Positions 39,349-48,278 of a stretch of DNA of 64,000 nt are shown here, piece by piece. The stretch covers positions 62,001-126,000 of the forward strand of contig CAMLCZ010000002.1 in the NCBI GenBank assembly GCA_946478665.1, read 5' to 3'. The translations under genes and the position numbers were made by a program. Every line of letters starts with the position of its first letter. Position 1 is the first letter of the stretch. The notes beneath the pieces were generated by a model. That model did no database searches. It was given only the letters and a program-made list of their open reading frames with translations, and was not told the origin of the DNA. The DNA is from an uncultured Bartonella sp. Its GTDB lineage: Bacteria > Pseudomonadota > Alphaproteobacteria > Rhizobiales > Rhizobiaceae.

Positions 39349-39423
39349 CTTAAGCGCCCGCTCTCTTGAGTGTTCTTTTTCTTAAGCGCCTGTTTTTTCT
39401 GGAACACCTTCTCGCTTAAGCGC
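39349..39423. repeat. Degenerate tandem repeats with CTTAAGCGC core
   Basis: CTTAAGCGC(C) occurs at 39349, 39381 and 39415, spaced 32 and 34 bases. The spacers share similar T/C-rich sequence (TTCTTTTT; TTTTTTCTGG). It is the only structured element in the 560 bp gap between secDF and the next gene. Confidence 0.55.
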
Positions 39424-39826
39424 TTACTTTAAAGCTTGTTTATCATTGATGGTTTGATAGCCAACTAATATTCAAAGCTACCCAATAAATAAAGACTCTC
39501 AACCAATCCCAATGTGTCAGTATTGGTGTATCAACTATGCTAGATTTGTACCAATTGCGCCATTTTCGGTTGTCATCAACGACCTGATCGTTGTTGTATC
39601 AGCTATATGGCTTACTGCTGAAATATCTCAATACACGATAAAATCATGTAAAATCTTGTTCTATTCGCAAAACAAGCGATATTTTTGTCGCGCCCGCAAA
39701 AGAAATTGCTAACGGTATGATAAGATATTTAAATCATAATCATAGTAAGATAATTATTTTATCGGAAGCATCAGATTCCGATTCGTCGATAATTGAGCGC
39801 AACACGAACAAAAAGAGTAAAAACGC
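39424..39826. other. Gene-poor stretch before the UPF0104 gene
   Basis: No recognisable gene; a 66-codon frame at 39512-39712 has no supporting features. The region is AT-rich near its end, where the promoter of the next gene presumably lies. Confidence 0.5.
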
Positions 39827-40780
39827 GTGAAGCTAAAGAAATATATTTGGCCGCTTATCGGCATCATCGCAATGATGGTATCCATCTATATTCTCTATCA
39901 TAAACTATCTGCTATATCATTTCATGACATTGTCGGACGGTTAGAAGCGTTAAGTTTACACCATTGGGTTCTTGCGAGCTTTTTCTCGTTGCTTGCCTAT
40001 GCCGCATTGGCTGGATACGACCGTATAGCCTTGCAACATTTAGGCAAAAAGATATCTTTGCTCTATATCGCAATATGTTCTTTTACCACCTATGCCCTTT
40101 CACATAACATCGGTGCATCGGTGTTTTCTGGCGCTGTTGTGCGCTACCGCGCATATACCAAAAAAGGTCTCACTGGCGTTGAAATTGCAATACTCGTTGG
40201 ATTTTGCTCATTCACTTTTGCCCTAGGAACAATATTGCTTTCCGGCTTTGTATTGGTTGTTCGCCCCGACATTATCACATTGGTTCATGCTGATATGCCA
40301 CGCTGGTTGGCTATCACTATTGGCGCTTGTATGTTAGGCTTTGTCTTGCTTTATATGATCGGCAGCTTGTTGCAACTAAAACCGCTCAAAATTGGCAAAT
40401 CATTCCAGATTTCCTACCCTAAATTCAAAATTGTTATCCAACAATTAATCATAGGTCCACTCGAGCTTATTGGTGCTGCTGGAATTATCTATGCCACATT
40501 GCCAGATGTAGGTAATCCTGGTTTTATCGCGGTACTCGGTGTCTTTTTAGCATCATTTACAGCAACACTTTTATCCAATGCTCCTGCTGGTGGTGTTGGT
40601 GTTTTGGAAGCGCTGTTTATGGCTGGTATGCCCAATATGAACCCTGCCGATGTTATATCGGCACTCATTGTGTTCCGTATGCTTTATCTCATTATCCCTT
40701 TGATTATTTCATTGTTCTTTGTTGCAATGTTTGAAGTCAACCAATATCGCCAACGTAATGCAAGCCAGCAAACTGACTGA
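39827..40780 (+). CDS. Integral membrane protein, UPF0104 / LPG-synthase transmembrane family
   Basis: The 317-residue protein has about eight membrane helices and the pattern of the YbhN/UPF0104 family (the membrane half of lysylphosphatidylglycerol synthases): SHNIGASVFSGAVVRYRAYT, then SNAPAGGVGVLEALFMAGMP. The catalytic transferase domain of MprF is absent, so it is more likely a lipid transporter or flippase-like protein; that is inference. It starts with a GTG (MKLKKY). It is convergent with the FolB fusion gene. Confidence 0.8.
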   Translation: MKLKKYIWPLIGIIAMMVSIYILYHKLSAISFHDIVGRLEALSLHHWVLASFFSLLAYAALAGYDRIALQHLGKKISLLYIAICSFTTYALSHNIGASVFSGAVVRYRAYTKKGLTGVEIAILVGFCSFTFALGTILLSGFVLVVRPDIITLVHADMPRWLAITIGACMLGFVLLYMIGSLLQLKPLKIGKSFQISYPKFKIVIQQLIIGPLELIGAAGIIYATLPDVGNPGFIAVLGVFLASFTATLLSNAPAGGVGVLEALFMAGMPNMNPADVISALIVFRMLYLIIPLIISLFFVAMFEVNQYRQRNASQQTD

Positions 40781-40838
40781 CGATCAAAGGATTTGATTAT
40801 TTTATCGCTAAGCTATCTGAAATAGAACGCTATTGGGT

Positions 40839-41849
40839 TTATTTCATACGTTCTATTTCAATACCAACAGCGGCTGGTCCCAGCTCAAGCTTATCAACTC
40901 GGACAACAACTTTTTTGACCCGTGGATAGGATAAAATAAATGCGGCGACACGCTCGGCGAGCGTTTCCACCAATTCGACATGCCCTAACGCAACCAGATT
41001 ACGTATTCCATCAAGAATTAGGTCATAGGAAAAGATGTGCCTCATATCTTCTGGATTTGCCGATGTTCGTGCCACAAACGCCGAAATATTAAACCGTACT
41101 TTTTGTTTTTTTCCGAATTCATGCTTATACGCACCAATTTCCATCGGCAAAACAAAATCTTCGATAATAATTCTGTCTGTGCCGAGTTCATTCAACTCTG
41201 ATGTTGCATCATTTTGGTCATCAATTGGCAACAATGCACGTATTAATGATGTGGTTTTCTCATCTCCAAACTGTCCAGCTTGAATAGGTCTTTTAACTGT
41301 GAAACCTATCCAGTTCGGCAAATATGGCAGAAGTCTTGGTATATCTGGTGCTTCTAATGCCCCTAAGACTCCGCTAGAAAATCCAGCTTGATGACATTTT
41401 AATAAAAATTGACCGATTTCTGCTACACCAAATTGCCTAAGCAGATTCTGATGGGAATCCTGACCTCTAAGAATTGCACCGTGAATTCCTAAAGCTTTCA
41501 AAATCGGAATAGCAGATAGAACCGTCTGTTCTGTCGTCTCAAAAATAGTAATGAAACGACATTTTCCTTGTTTTGACGAAATCACCTTCACAATTGCTGG
41601 CAAATCTTCAATCGACGATGGCAATACAAAAGTATTAACGCCCGTAGCCGCGATCGCTGTCTCTTCATAAGTTACCGTCTTATCCAGACAAAGCCATATA
41701 TCGGGACAAAAATCCTTAATCTTGTTTATTGCGCTATGGCATTGTTGGGCTTGGCTTAGATTACCAGATAATAGCACAATTTCAGCACGTGCATGATAAG
41801 CGACCTCGATATCATCGACATTGTTGATCTCAACCAATAGTTTAGACAT
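40839..41849 (-). CDS. Fusion of a degenerate MfnB/DUF556-like domain and dihydroneopterin aldolase
   Basis: The 336-residue protein has two parts. Residues 224-336 are a complete FolB-type aldolase: the active-site Glu (about 244), Tyr275, Glu295 in VETLAERVA and Lys320 in VRVDK are present; this enzyme turns dihydroneopterin into 6-hydroxymethyl-dihydropterin plus glycolaldehyde in folate synthesis. Residues 1-220 look like an (alpha/beta)8 domain of the MfnB (DUF556/UPF0264) family by the order of strand motifs (GIHGAILR; AGFSSGVLGALEAPDIPRLL), but the catalytic D-x-K and LDT-x-x-K motifs of that family are missing. It follows an FMN reductase gene by 25 bp. Similarity of the N-terminal part is by eye. 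Confidence 0.7.
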   Translation of the reverse strand: MSKLLVEINNVDDIEVAYHARAEIVLLSGNLSQAQQCHSAINKIKDFCPDIWLCLDKTVTYEETAIAATGVNTFVLPSSIEDLPAIVKVISSKQGKCRFITIFETTEQTVLSAIPILKALGIHGAILRGQDSHQNLLRQFGVAEIGQFLLKCHQAGFSSGVLGALEAPDIPRLLPYLPNWIGFTVKRPIQAGQFGDEKTTSLIRALLPIDDQNDATSELNELGTDRIIIEDFVLPMEIGAYKHEFGKKQKVRFNISAFVARTSANPEDMRHIFSYDLILDGIRNLVALGHVELVETLAERVAAFILSYPRVKKVVVRVDKLELGPAAVGIEIERMK

Positions 41850-41874
41850 TAAACAATCCAGCCCAGATTAATTT

Positions 41875-42447
41875 CTAATGCTTTGCACGGATGATCTTTA
41901 ATCCAGTATCGAGCTTTAAAAGCTCCTCCAAAACAGATTTGGCACTCGTTTCTATCAATGCATTTGGCTTAAAATTCCCACTCTCATCAACATATTGATT
42001 ATATTGCGGAATAGGTATTGTTTCCAATATAGGCACCATCTTGACGGCATTTACCATCAACCGCGCGGTTTCTGCAGCACGTATACCACCTGATATTCCG
42101 CCATAGCTCAAGAATGATACCGCTTTATAATTCCATTCTTTACTCAAATACGTCACGGCATTGACAAATGATGGTGGTGGCAAATGGTCATATTCAGGAA
42201 TGACAAAAATATAAACGTCACCACGTTCTATAAGCTTGCTCCAAGATTTTGTATGTTCATGCTCATACTGATGCAATCTTGGATGTCTGGGCTCATCAAA
42301 TAATGGTAGATCAATTTTTGCCAAATCAACCAGTTCCACCTCGAACATACCGGCATTTTGTGCGAAATTATAAAGCCAATCACCCAACTTATCCCCGAAA
42401 CGTCCTTCACGTGTTGACGTTACAATAATTTGCAAACGTGGTTTCAT
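41875..42447 (-). CDS. NADPH-dependent FMN reductase-family flavoprotein
   Basis: The 190-residue protein has a flavodoxin-like fold: IIVTSTREGRFGDKLGDWLY at the N-terminus binds the FMN phosphate, VPEYDHLPPPSFVNAVTYLS and SYGGISGGIRAAE are the other conserved loops. It probably reduces FMN or quinone/azo compounds with NAD(P)H. The start at MKPRLQ is preferred over an upstream TTG. It lies upstream of the MfnB-FolB fusion in the same direction, so the two are likely one transcript. Confidence 0.85.
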   Translation of the reverse strand: MKPRLQIIVTSTREGRFGDKLGDWLYNFAQNAGMFEVELVDLAKIDLPLFDEPRHPRLHQYEHEHTKSWSKLIERGDVYIFVIPEYDHLPPPSFVNAVTYLSKEWNYKAVSFLSYGGISGGIRAAETARLMVNAVKMVPILETIPIPQYNQYVDESGNFKPNALIETSAKSVLEELLKLDTGLKIIRAKH

Positions 42448-42544
42448 GGCTTTTCTTTCGTAAATTCCTGTCAACGATTAGGTGACATGTTAGAGCGAAC
42501 TAACCCCTTATCCAGACCAACTTTTATGGCTTTGGTGGATTATT

Positions 42545-44104
42545 TTAGCTCTTTTCTGTTACCGGTGTAATTAAAACTTTAGAAATATTGCGCCTATCCA
42601 TCTCAACAACCTTGAAGTTTAATCCATCAACGACAAAACTTTCACCAGACGTAGGTAGATGTCCAAAATGCCAAAGCATAAACCCTGCAAGCGTAGAGTA
42701 GCGATCATTTTCATCAACCAGATCTTTTTCAAGATATCCGCTAAGACGACGAATATCGGCATAGCCTTCAACCATTAGGCTGCCGTCTTCAAGTTGTTCG
42801 GCAATAACTGGTTCGTCATCATCATCAGGAAAATCACCTGCGATGGCTTCCAATATATCTGTTGGCGTGGCAACACCTTCAAAGGATCCATGTTCATCGA
42901 CGATAATTGCCAATTGAACAGGTGAGTGACGGAATTTTTCCATCAGGCGCAACACGCTGGTGTTTTCATGAACAACCAATGGTTGACGCATTGCCTTTTG
43001 CCAATCAATTTTTTTGCCTTCAGCCAAATCAAGAAGAAGATCTTTTGTAAGTGCAACCCCCACAAATTCATCAACTTTATCGCGGGCAAGCACCAACCGG
43101 CTATGTTTGAATTGTTCCAGCTCCTCGCGCATTTGCTTTTCATCTGTGTCGAGATCAAGCCACTCGATTTCATTGCGCGGTGACATAATTGAACGAACCG
43201 ACCTGTCAGCTAAGTCCAGCACGCCGCGGATCATTTCTTTTTCTTCTGGCCTGAAAATTTCAGAAGCCGCAGCTTGTTCAGCAATAATATCTGCTGTTTC
43301 GCCTAAACTTCCTTCATTCCTCGCACCACCTAAAAGCCTTAGCACTGCACCTGCTGTTCTTTCGCGCAAGTCATTGGTGGTAATAAGTTTTTCCCGATTA
43401 TGCCGTCCAATCTGATTGAATGCTTCAATAAGAATTGAAAAGCCAATTGCCGCATAGAGATAGCCTTTAGGAATATGAAAGCCAAAACCTTCTACAATAA
43501 GGCTAAAGCCTATCATCATCAAAAAGCCAAGGCATAATATCACAACAGTTGGGTGCCGATTGACAAAAACCATGAGAGGCCCAGACCCCCACATCATAAT
43601 GCCCATAGCAACGATAACGGCAATATACATAACCGGCATTTGATCTTTTGGAATCATACCTGTTGCTGTGATAATGCTATCGAGTGAAAAGACGGCATCA
43701 AGCACAACAATCTGAACAATAACTTGCCAGAAAACTGCATGAACCATTGTGGTTGCTTTTTCTTCCACGTCCCCTTCCAAACGCTCATGAAGTTCCAAAG
43801 TACCCTTGGCAAGTAGGAAGGCACCACCAATAACCAAAATGATACTGTGCCAGCTGAAATCAAACATACCGATAGAAAATATCGGTTTATCCAATGTCAT
43901 CACCCAACCAACTATGGAGAGTAAGAAAAGCCGCATTAAAAGAGCGAAGCTCAAGCCTGTCAGCCGAGCGCGATTTCTAACCTGGGCAGGAAGTTTTGTC
44001 GCCAGAATAGCGATAAAAACAAGGTTATCGATACCCAACACTATTTCAAGAAAAATAAGTGTTATGAGACCTAACCAAGCGTGCGGATCAGCAATCCATT
44101 CCAT
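42545..44104 (-). CDS. TerC-family membrane protein with CBS and CorC domains
   Basis: The 519-residue protein has an N-terminal TerC domain of seven membrane helices (LEIVLGIDNLVFIAILATKL with the conserved acidic residue; VVLDAVFSLDSIITA), a pair of CBS domains (about residues 300-420) and a C-terminal transporter-associated domain (FVVDGLNFKVVEMDRRNISK). TerC proteins help with metal (Mn, Ca) handling or tellurite resistance; the CBS part senses nucleotides. Resembles YoaE/YegH of enterobacteria. Confidence 0.88.
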   Translation of the reverse strand: MEWIADPHAWLGLITLIFLEIVLGIDNLVFIAILATKLPAQVRNRARLTGLSFALLMRLFLLSIVGWVMTLDKPIFSIGMFDFSWHSIILVIGGAFLLAKGTLELHERLEGDVEEKATTMVHAVFWQVIVQIVVLDAVFSLDSIITATGMIPKDQMPVMYIAVIVAMGIMMWGSGPLMVFVNRHPTVVILCLGFLMMIGFSLIVEGFGFHIPKGYLYAAIGFSILIEAFNQIGRHNREKLITTNDLRERTAGAVLRLLGGARNEGSLGETADIIAEQAAASEIFRPEEKEMIRGVLDLADRSVRSIMSPRNEIEWLDLDTDEKQMREELEQFKHSRLVLARDKVDEFVGVALTKDLLLDLAEGKKIDWQKAMRQPLVVHENTSVLRLMEKFRHSPVQLAIIVDEHGSFEGVATPTDILEAIAGDFPDDDDEPVIAEQLEDGSLMVEGYADIRRLSGYLEKDLVDENDRYSTLAGFMLWHFGHLPTSGESFVVDGLNFKVVEMDRRNISKVLITPVTEKS

Positions 44105-44520
44105 AATGCATCAGTTCCTAGAACAAAAATCAAAAGCAGAATAATTTGAAGAAGAGAGACATCATGGCGAATTATTCTCCATCCACCATAACAATAGCCA
44201 GCGCAGGCCATACTGCCCATGATCTAATGGCAGCACCTGTCTTTATAACAAAAGCGTTATAGAAAAAATAAAAGACACTGAATCTCGATAGCGGCCCAAA
44301 CCGCTCGATACTACTATACGGGTCTTCAGAATATCGGTCGGGCATTACGCTCGATCATCCTCTCTCTTACAGCACTTATACATATTGGCTGTGTTAATAA
44401 GCACAGTATAATGAAACTTTTTACCAAGAATATCAAGCACCATCATACACATCAATGGTATTGAAACTATCGTCAGACATTTCAATATAAAAATACAATG
44501 TAAAAAATTAAAATTGGCTA
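44105..44520. other. Gene-poor stretch between terC-type gene and tRNA-Lys
   Basis: About 415 bp upstream of the TerC-type gene. No plausible coding frame was found; the 62-codon frame at 44345-44533 has no support. It should hold the promoter of the TerC-type gene. Confidence 0.5.
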
Positions 44521-44549
44521 TGGACATCAACACTATTGAACGCTATAGA
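44521..44549 (+). promoter_or_regulatory. Predicted promoter of tRNA-Lys
   Basis: TGGACA and TATAGA are 17 bases apart, ending 30 bases before the tRNA 5' end. Confidence 0.55.
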
Positions 44550-44579
44550 ACGCCACAGTAGTGATTTACTGCTTAGGTC

Positions 44580-44655
<76 letters not shown>

Positions 44656-45394
44656 TTTAAATCATTGTTTTACTTATATAATTTCAATAACAGCCCCAAA
44701 ACAAAACAATAAAGTTTGACACTTTTTGGTAAAGTTAGACAATTTTTAAAACTTGGGCGGGCTGTTTGAACATTCGTTTGTCTAATTAGACACACTGTTT
44801 GCTTATCATTGTTCTTTATCACATAACAGCTGCGTTAGTCTATTTTCCGCAATCTGCAAACAGCCATGGCAAACCACCACCGCGATCAACCTTTTTCCGT
44901 CTAAGCTTACAGGAATCAAAGCCTTCTAAAATTATAGTTTTGGAAAGAAGAGCTAAAAAAACATCGAAATGTCAGCTTATCCCGAATCGCATAGATTAAT
45001 GCTGTCAGCATAGATTTTTTTGCGACTTATGAAGCAGCAAAACCGATAGCTTGCTATTCCTTCTGAACAAGCAATTTTTTCTATAATCAGATGAATAATG
45101 GAAATGTATAGATAGGTGGTTGTTGTCTATGACTACCATGCTTCAATAACTAGTACAGTCCAATATAACTTGAGGATTGTTTATTAATCCCGACAAAAGA
45201 GACACCCCAAAAAGCACGATTCTGAATAAGATGTGACCGGTTGATGCCGAGAAGAAAAATTTACAGGCTTTGCACAAGGAACGAAGATGTTATCAATGAT
45301 ACCATTATGCATAATGTTTAACAAAACAAGCGTTTGAAAATGCGCGTGTTTAATCATTAGAAAAATCACATTAGTCCGATTAAAAACAAAATTA
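44656..45394. other. Long gene-free stretch after tRNA-Lys
   Basis: About 740 bp with no supported gene. It has a perfect 14-base palindrome TGTCTAATTAGACA (44779-44792) and, 25-75 bp before it, related half-motifs (TTTGACAC, TTAGACAA). Two short frames (66 and 61 codons) have no family resemblance. No direct repeat of the tRNA 3' end was found. Confidence 0.5.
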
Positions 45395-46258
45395 TCAATA
45401 TCCAGTTACGCTCTCGACCAATGCTTTTATACTATCAATGAACTGTAATTTTTCTGTTTTATAATACAAAACGTATTCAATATCGGGCAATTTAGGAAGA
45501 TTAAAAAATTCGGTATAATCAATCAAATTACTTGTCATCGATGACTTATTTAAACACCCTATCCCCAATTGAGCTTCTATGGCCGATTGCATTCCCATAA
45601 CACTGGAAGCATGATGCAATAAGTTAAATTTTATTTTGTTATTTTCTAATTTTTCTATAGCAAATTTTTGTATTAAGCACCCTTTTGGCAAGGTTATAAT
45701 GGGCAAGCTCTTGTACCCTATCATACTAAAGTCTTTGGCACCTGCCCAACAAAGTTGCTCCCGACCGACTATTAAACAATTATCAGCAATGGGTAATTGT
45801 TGCCCATTCAAATTAGCAAATAACGCAACGTCACATTGATGAAGGCTAAGCTCGCGCATAATCTTTGAGCTACTTTGGATTGAAACATTAAATCGAATAT
45901 TTTGATATTGATCACGTAATCCTTTTAGAATTGGCGCTATTTTATTTGGCATAAAATAGTCCGTAATCGACAAGGTTAATTCGTATATTTTCTCACGTCT
46001 TCTTATATCGGCTATAATTTCGGTATTCATAGACAATATGCTTTTAGCATATTGATACAGCTTTTTGCCGGTGGCTGTCGGTTTTGCTCCATGTCTACCT
46101 CGCGATAACAATTGCGCCCCACAAAACAATTCAAGCTTTTGAATTTGTTCACTAATGGCCGATTGAGACTTGAATAGTATCGTTGACGCTTTGGTATAGC
46201 TGCCAGTGTCTGTTACGATAACAAAGGTGTGAAGAATTTCCAGATCAAGAATATCCAT
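45395..46258 (-). CDS. LysR-family transcriptional regulator
   Basis: The 287-residue protein has the N-terminal LysR HTH (TGSYTKASTILFKSQSAISE, then QKLELFCGAQLLSRG) and a periplasmic-binding-like effector domain. It is divergent from the MFS transporter gene, 139 bp apart, the typical arrangement for a regulator and its target. The ligand is unknown. The coding sequence is more AT-rich than neighbours, which may indicate later acquisition. Confidence 0.88.
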   Translation of the reverse strand: MDILDLEILHTFVIVTDTGSYTKASTILFKSQSAISEQIQKLELFCGAQLLSRGRHGAKPTATGKKLYQYAKSILSMNTEIIADIRRREKIYELTLSITDYFMPNKIAPILKGLRDQYQNIRFNVSIQSSSKIMRELSLHQCDVALFANLNGQQLPIADNCLIVGREQLCWAGAKDFSMIGYKSLPIITLPKGCLIQKFAIEKLENNKIKFNLLHHASSVMGMQSAIEAQLGIGCLNKSSMTSNLIDYTEFFNLPKLPDIEYVLYYKTEKLQFIDSIKALVESVTGY

Positions 46259-46362
46259 GAGGTCAGCAACACCTATCCAATTGAAATCATATATGTTTTC
46301 TTTATATCGGTTTTTCCGTTGAAAATCAATTTATATTTCCTGTTTTATAGATATATAAAAAT

Positions 46363-46387
46363 CCAGTTAGTGCACTTCCATAACTGG
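46363..46387. promoter_or_regulatory. Candidate LysR-type operator between LysR and MFS genes
   Basis: A perfect dyad CCAGTTA-N11-TAACTGG lies in the intergenic region, 10 bp before the MFS start. The 11-base spacing is that of LysR-type boxes. Its nearness to the MFS ribosome site suggests repression of the transporter, but LysR proteins often bind near -60, so the reading is tentative. Confidence 0.45.
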
Positions 46388-46397
46388 GAGTTCACCA

Positions 46398-47696
46398 ATG
46401 TCTTCAAAATCAAATAGAATATCAAATTCAGATAAAAGGGCGCTAGGCAATAGCAATAAATGGAAGGTTCTGTTCACCGGTGCGCTTGCCAACACATGCT
46501 TTACTTTTGTTATTGGCGGTGTTCCTGCCGCATCAATCATTCTTCGTGATGATTATAATATACAAACAGCAATGTTAGGATTGCTGATGGGGATTGTTGG
46601 CTTCGGCATAGCAATCAGTGAGATACCATGGGGTATTGCAACGGATCGTTTCGGTGATAGACCAATTTTAATTATTGGCCTATCCACAACAGCGATTGCA
46701 TTATTCGTGCTCGCATTTTTCACACAAGCTTCCTCCAACAGTTCAACAAGTGTTGTTTTATGTGTCGGCTTGCTTGCAGTCGGGCTCCTCGGAAGTAGTG
46801 TCAATGGTTCCAGTGGTAGAGCGATCATGCAATGGTTTAAACCAGAAGAGCGGGGCTTAGCCATGAGTATAAGACAAACCGCGGTTCCTCTTGGTTATGC
46901 ATTAGGTGCAATATTATATCCTTATATTTCGCTTCATTTTGGGTTCTCTACTGCATTGTTTATATCGGCTATCGTCTGCGCCCTAGCAACGTTGTTCAGT
47001 TACCTCTGGATCGTTGATCCTGTTGATACAGGCGAAACAAATTCTGCCGATATATCAGATGCGGAAAAGCGACATGAGGATATACCAATAAAGCCTCTTA
47101 AATCATTCAGGGTTTGGCGTATTGTTGCGGCGGTGGGTATTTTATGCGCCCCACAATTCGCGCTAATGACATTCTCCATGCTTTTTTTGCATGACTTTGC
47201 TGGATTGGGTATTGGATTTATCAGTATTATATTATTTTTAATACAGATGAGCTCAATTCCAACACGAATAGGTAGTGGTATTTACACAGATAAAAAAGGA
47301 AACCGAAAAGCTTTTCTTAAAGTTGTCACAGCACTATCATTCATTTTATTCGTTGCTTTAACAGTACTTACATATTTCTCATATCAATTCGACGCTCATC
47401 ATTTTGCTTACCTGCTTAGCTTTATTCTCCTTGCTTGTGGTATCGCAGTTTCAGCGTGGCACGGCGTGGGATATACTGAGATAGCAACAGCAGCAGGGCA
47501 AAACAGTGTTGCAACAGCGCTCGCTATGGCAAATGCTGTCGTGTTTTTTATTCTATTTGCAACACCGACAGTGATACCGTGGGTACTTAATCAAGTTACT
47601 TGGGTTGGGGTTTGGATAGTAATGTCTGTTATTTGCGCCATAGCATATTTCTTATTTGAAAAACCAAATCCCGATATTATCGGCAACGGCGAATGA
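46398..47696 (+). CDS. MFS transporter
   Basis: The 432-residue protein has 12 membrane helices and the MFS cytoplasmic loop motif between helices 2 and 3 (GIATDRFGDRPILIIG). It may import or export a small molecule; the divergent LysR gene suggests an inducible metabolite transporter. GGGAGTT before the ATG is a good ribosome site. Substrate cannot be read from the sequence. Confidence 0.88.
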   Translation: MSSKSNRISNSDKRALGNSNKWKVLFTGALANTCFTFVIGGVPAASIILRDDYNIQTAMLGLLMGIVGFGIAISEIPWGIATDRFGDRPILIIGLSTTAIALFVLAFFTQASSNSSTSVVLCVGLLAVGLLGSSVNGSSGRAIMQWFKPEERGLAMSIRQTAVPLGYALGAILYPYISLHFGFSTALFISAIVCALATLFSYLWIVDPVDTGETNSADISDAEKRHEDIPIKPLKSFRVWRIVAAVGILCAPQFALMTFSMLFLHDFAGLGIGFISIILFLIQMSSIPTRIGSGIYTDKKGNRKAFLKVVTALSFILFVALTVLTYFSYQFDAHHFAYLLSFILLACGIAVSAWHGVGYTEIATAAGQNSVATALAMANAVVFFILFATPTVIPWVLNQVTWVGVWIVMSVICAIAYFLFEKPNPDIIGNGE

Positions 47697-48278
47697 AAAA
47701 ACAAATGACACCGGTTATGGCTGCAACATGAATGATCGTACTTTATCAAAAGCCAAGAGAGTTTTTCCAAGCTCTCTTGGGTCATGCGAAAATGTATTAG
47801 CTGACACCATTTGCAAGAAAATATTGGCTATCATCGTTTCGCTAATTGATTGATTAACAAATACAAAGCCTTCAATAACAGATTTTATAAATATTGAAGG
47901 CTTTGCATTGTTCGCAATCATTGCTTCATTAATTAATCACATTTTTCAGCTATCGAAACGCCCCAGATACATAACCATGCTATTGTTTTAGGTCAGCAAC
48001 ATACCATCAAAGTAGAACCAAAAGACCTTCTTCTTTCTGTTTTCTTCAAAGAAGGTAACCTGCTCTATTCCTATTGTATGTACAAAGTGAAATTTGCTAT
48101 CGGATATTCCGGATATTCACTCGACTTAGGAATATAATTATTTTTCCCCTATCACGGTTGCCCTCACTATTGGACATAACAAGATATTCCACGCGCCAAG
48201 CAAAGTGGTCAAAGCCTCTGTCGGGTGTTGCAATAGTAATGCTATAAAAATAGTTATATTTATAACGTTACCAGCCCA
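47697..48278. other. Non-coding region with two hairpins after the MFS gene
   Basis: No gene is supported in these 580 bp. A 9-pair hairpin lies at 47753-47780 (CCAAGAGAG/CTCTCTTGG) and a perfect 14-pair one at 47864-47905 (CAAAGCCTTCAATA and its complement, 14-base loop). A smaller one (ACCTTCTT/AAGAAGGT) is at 48025-48056. None is followed by a strong T-run. Confidence 0.55.

Noticed and set aside
44656-45394. Possible integrated element at tRNA-Lys
   Set aside because: No integrase, no duplication of the tRNA 3' end and no foreign gene set were found.
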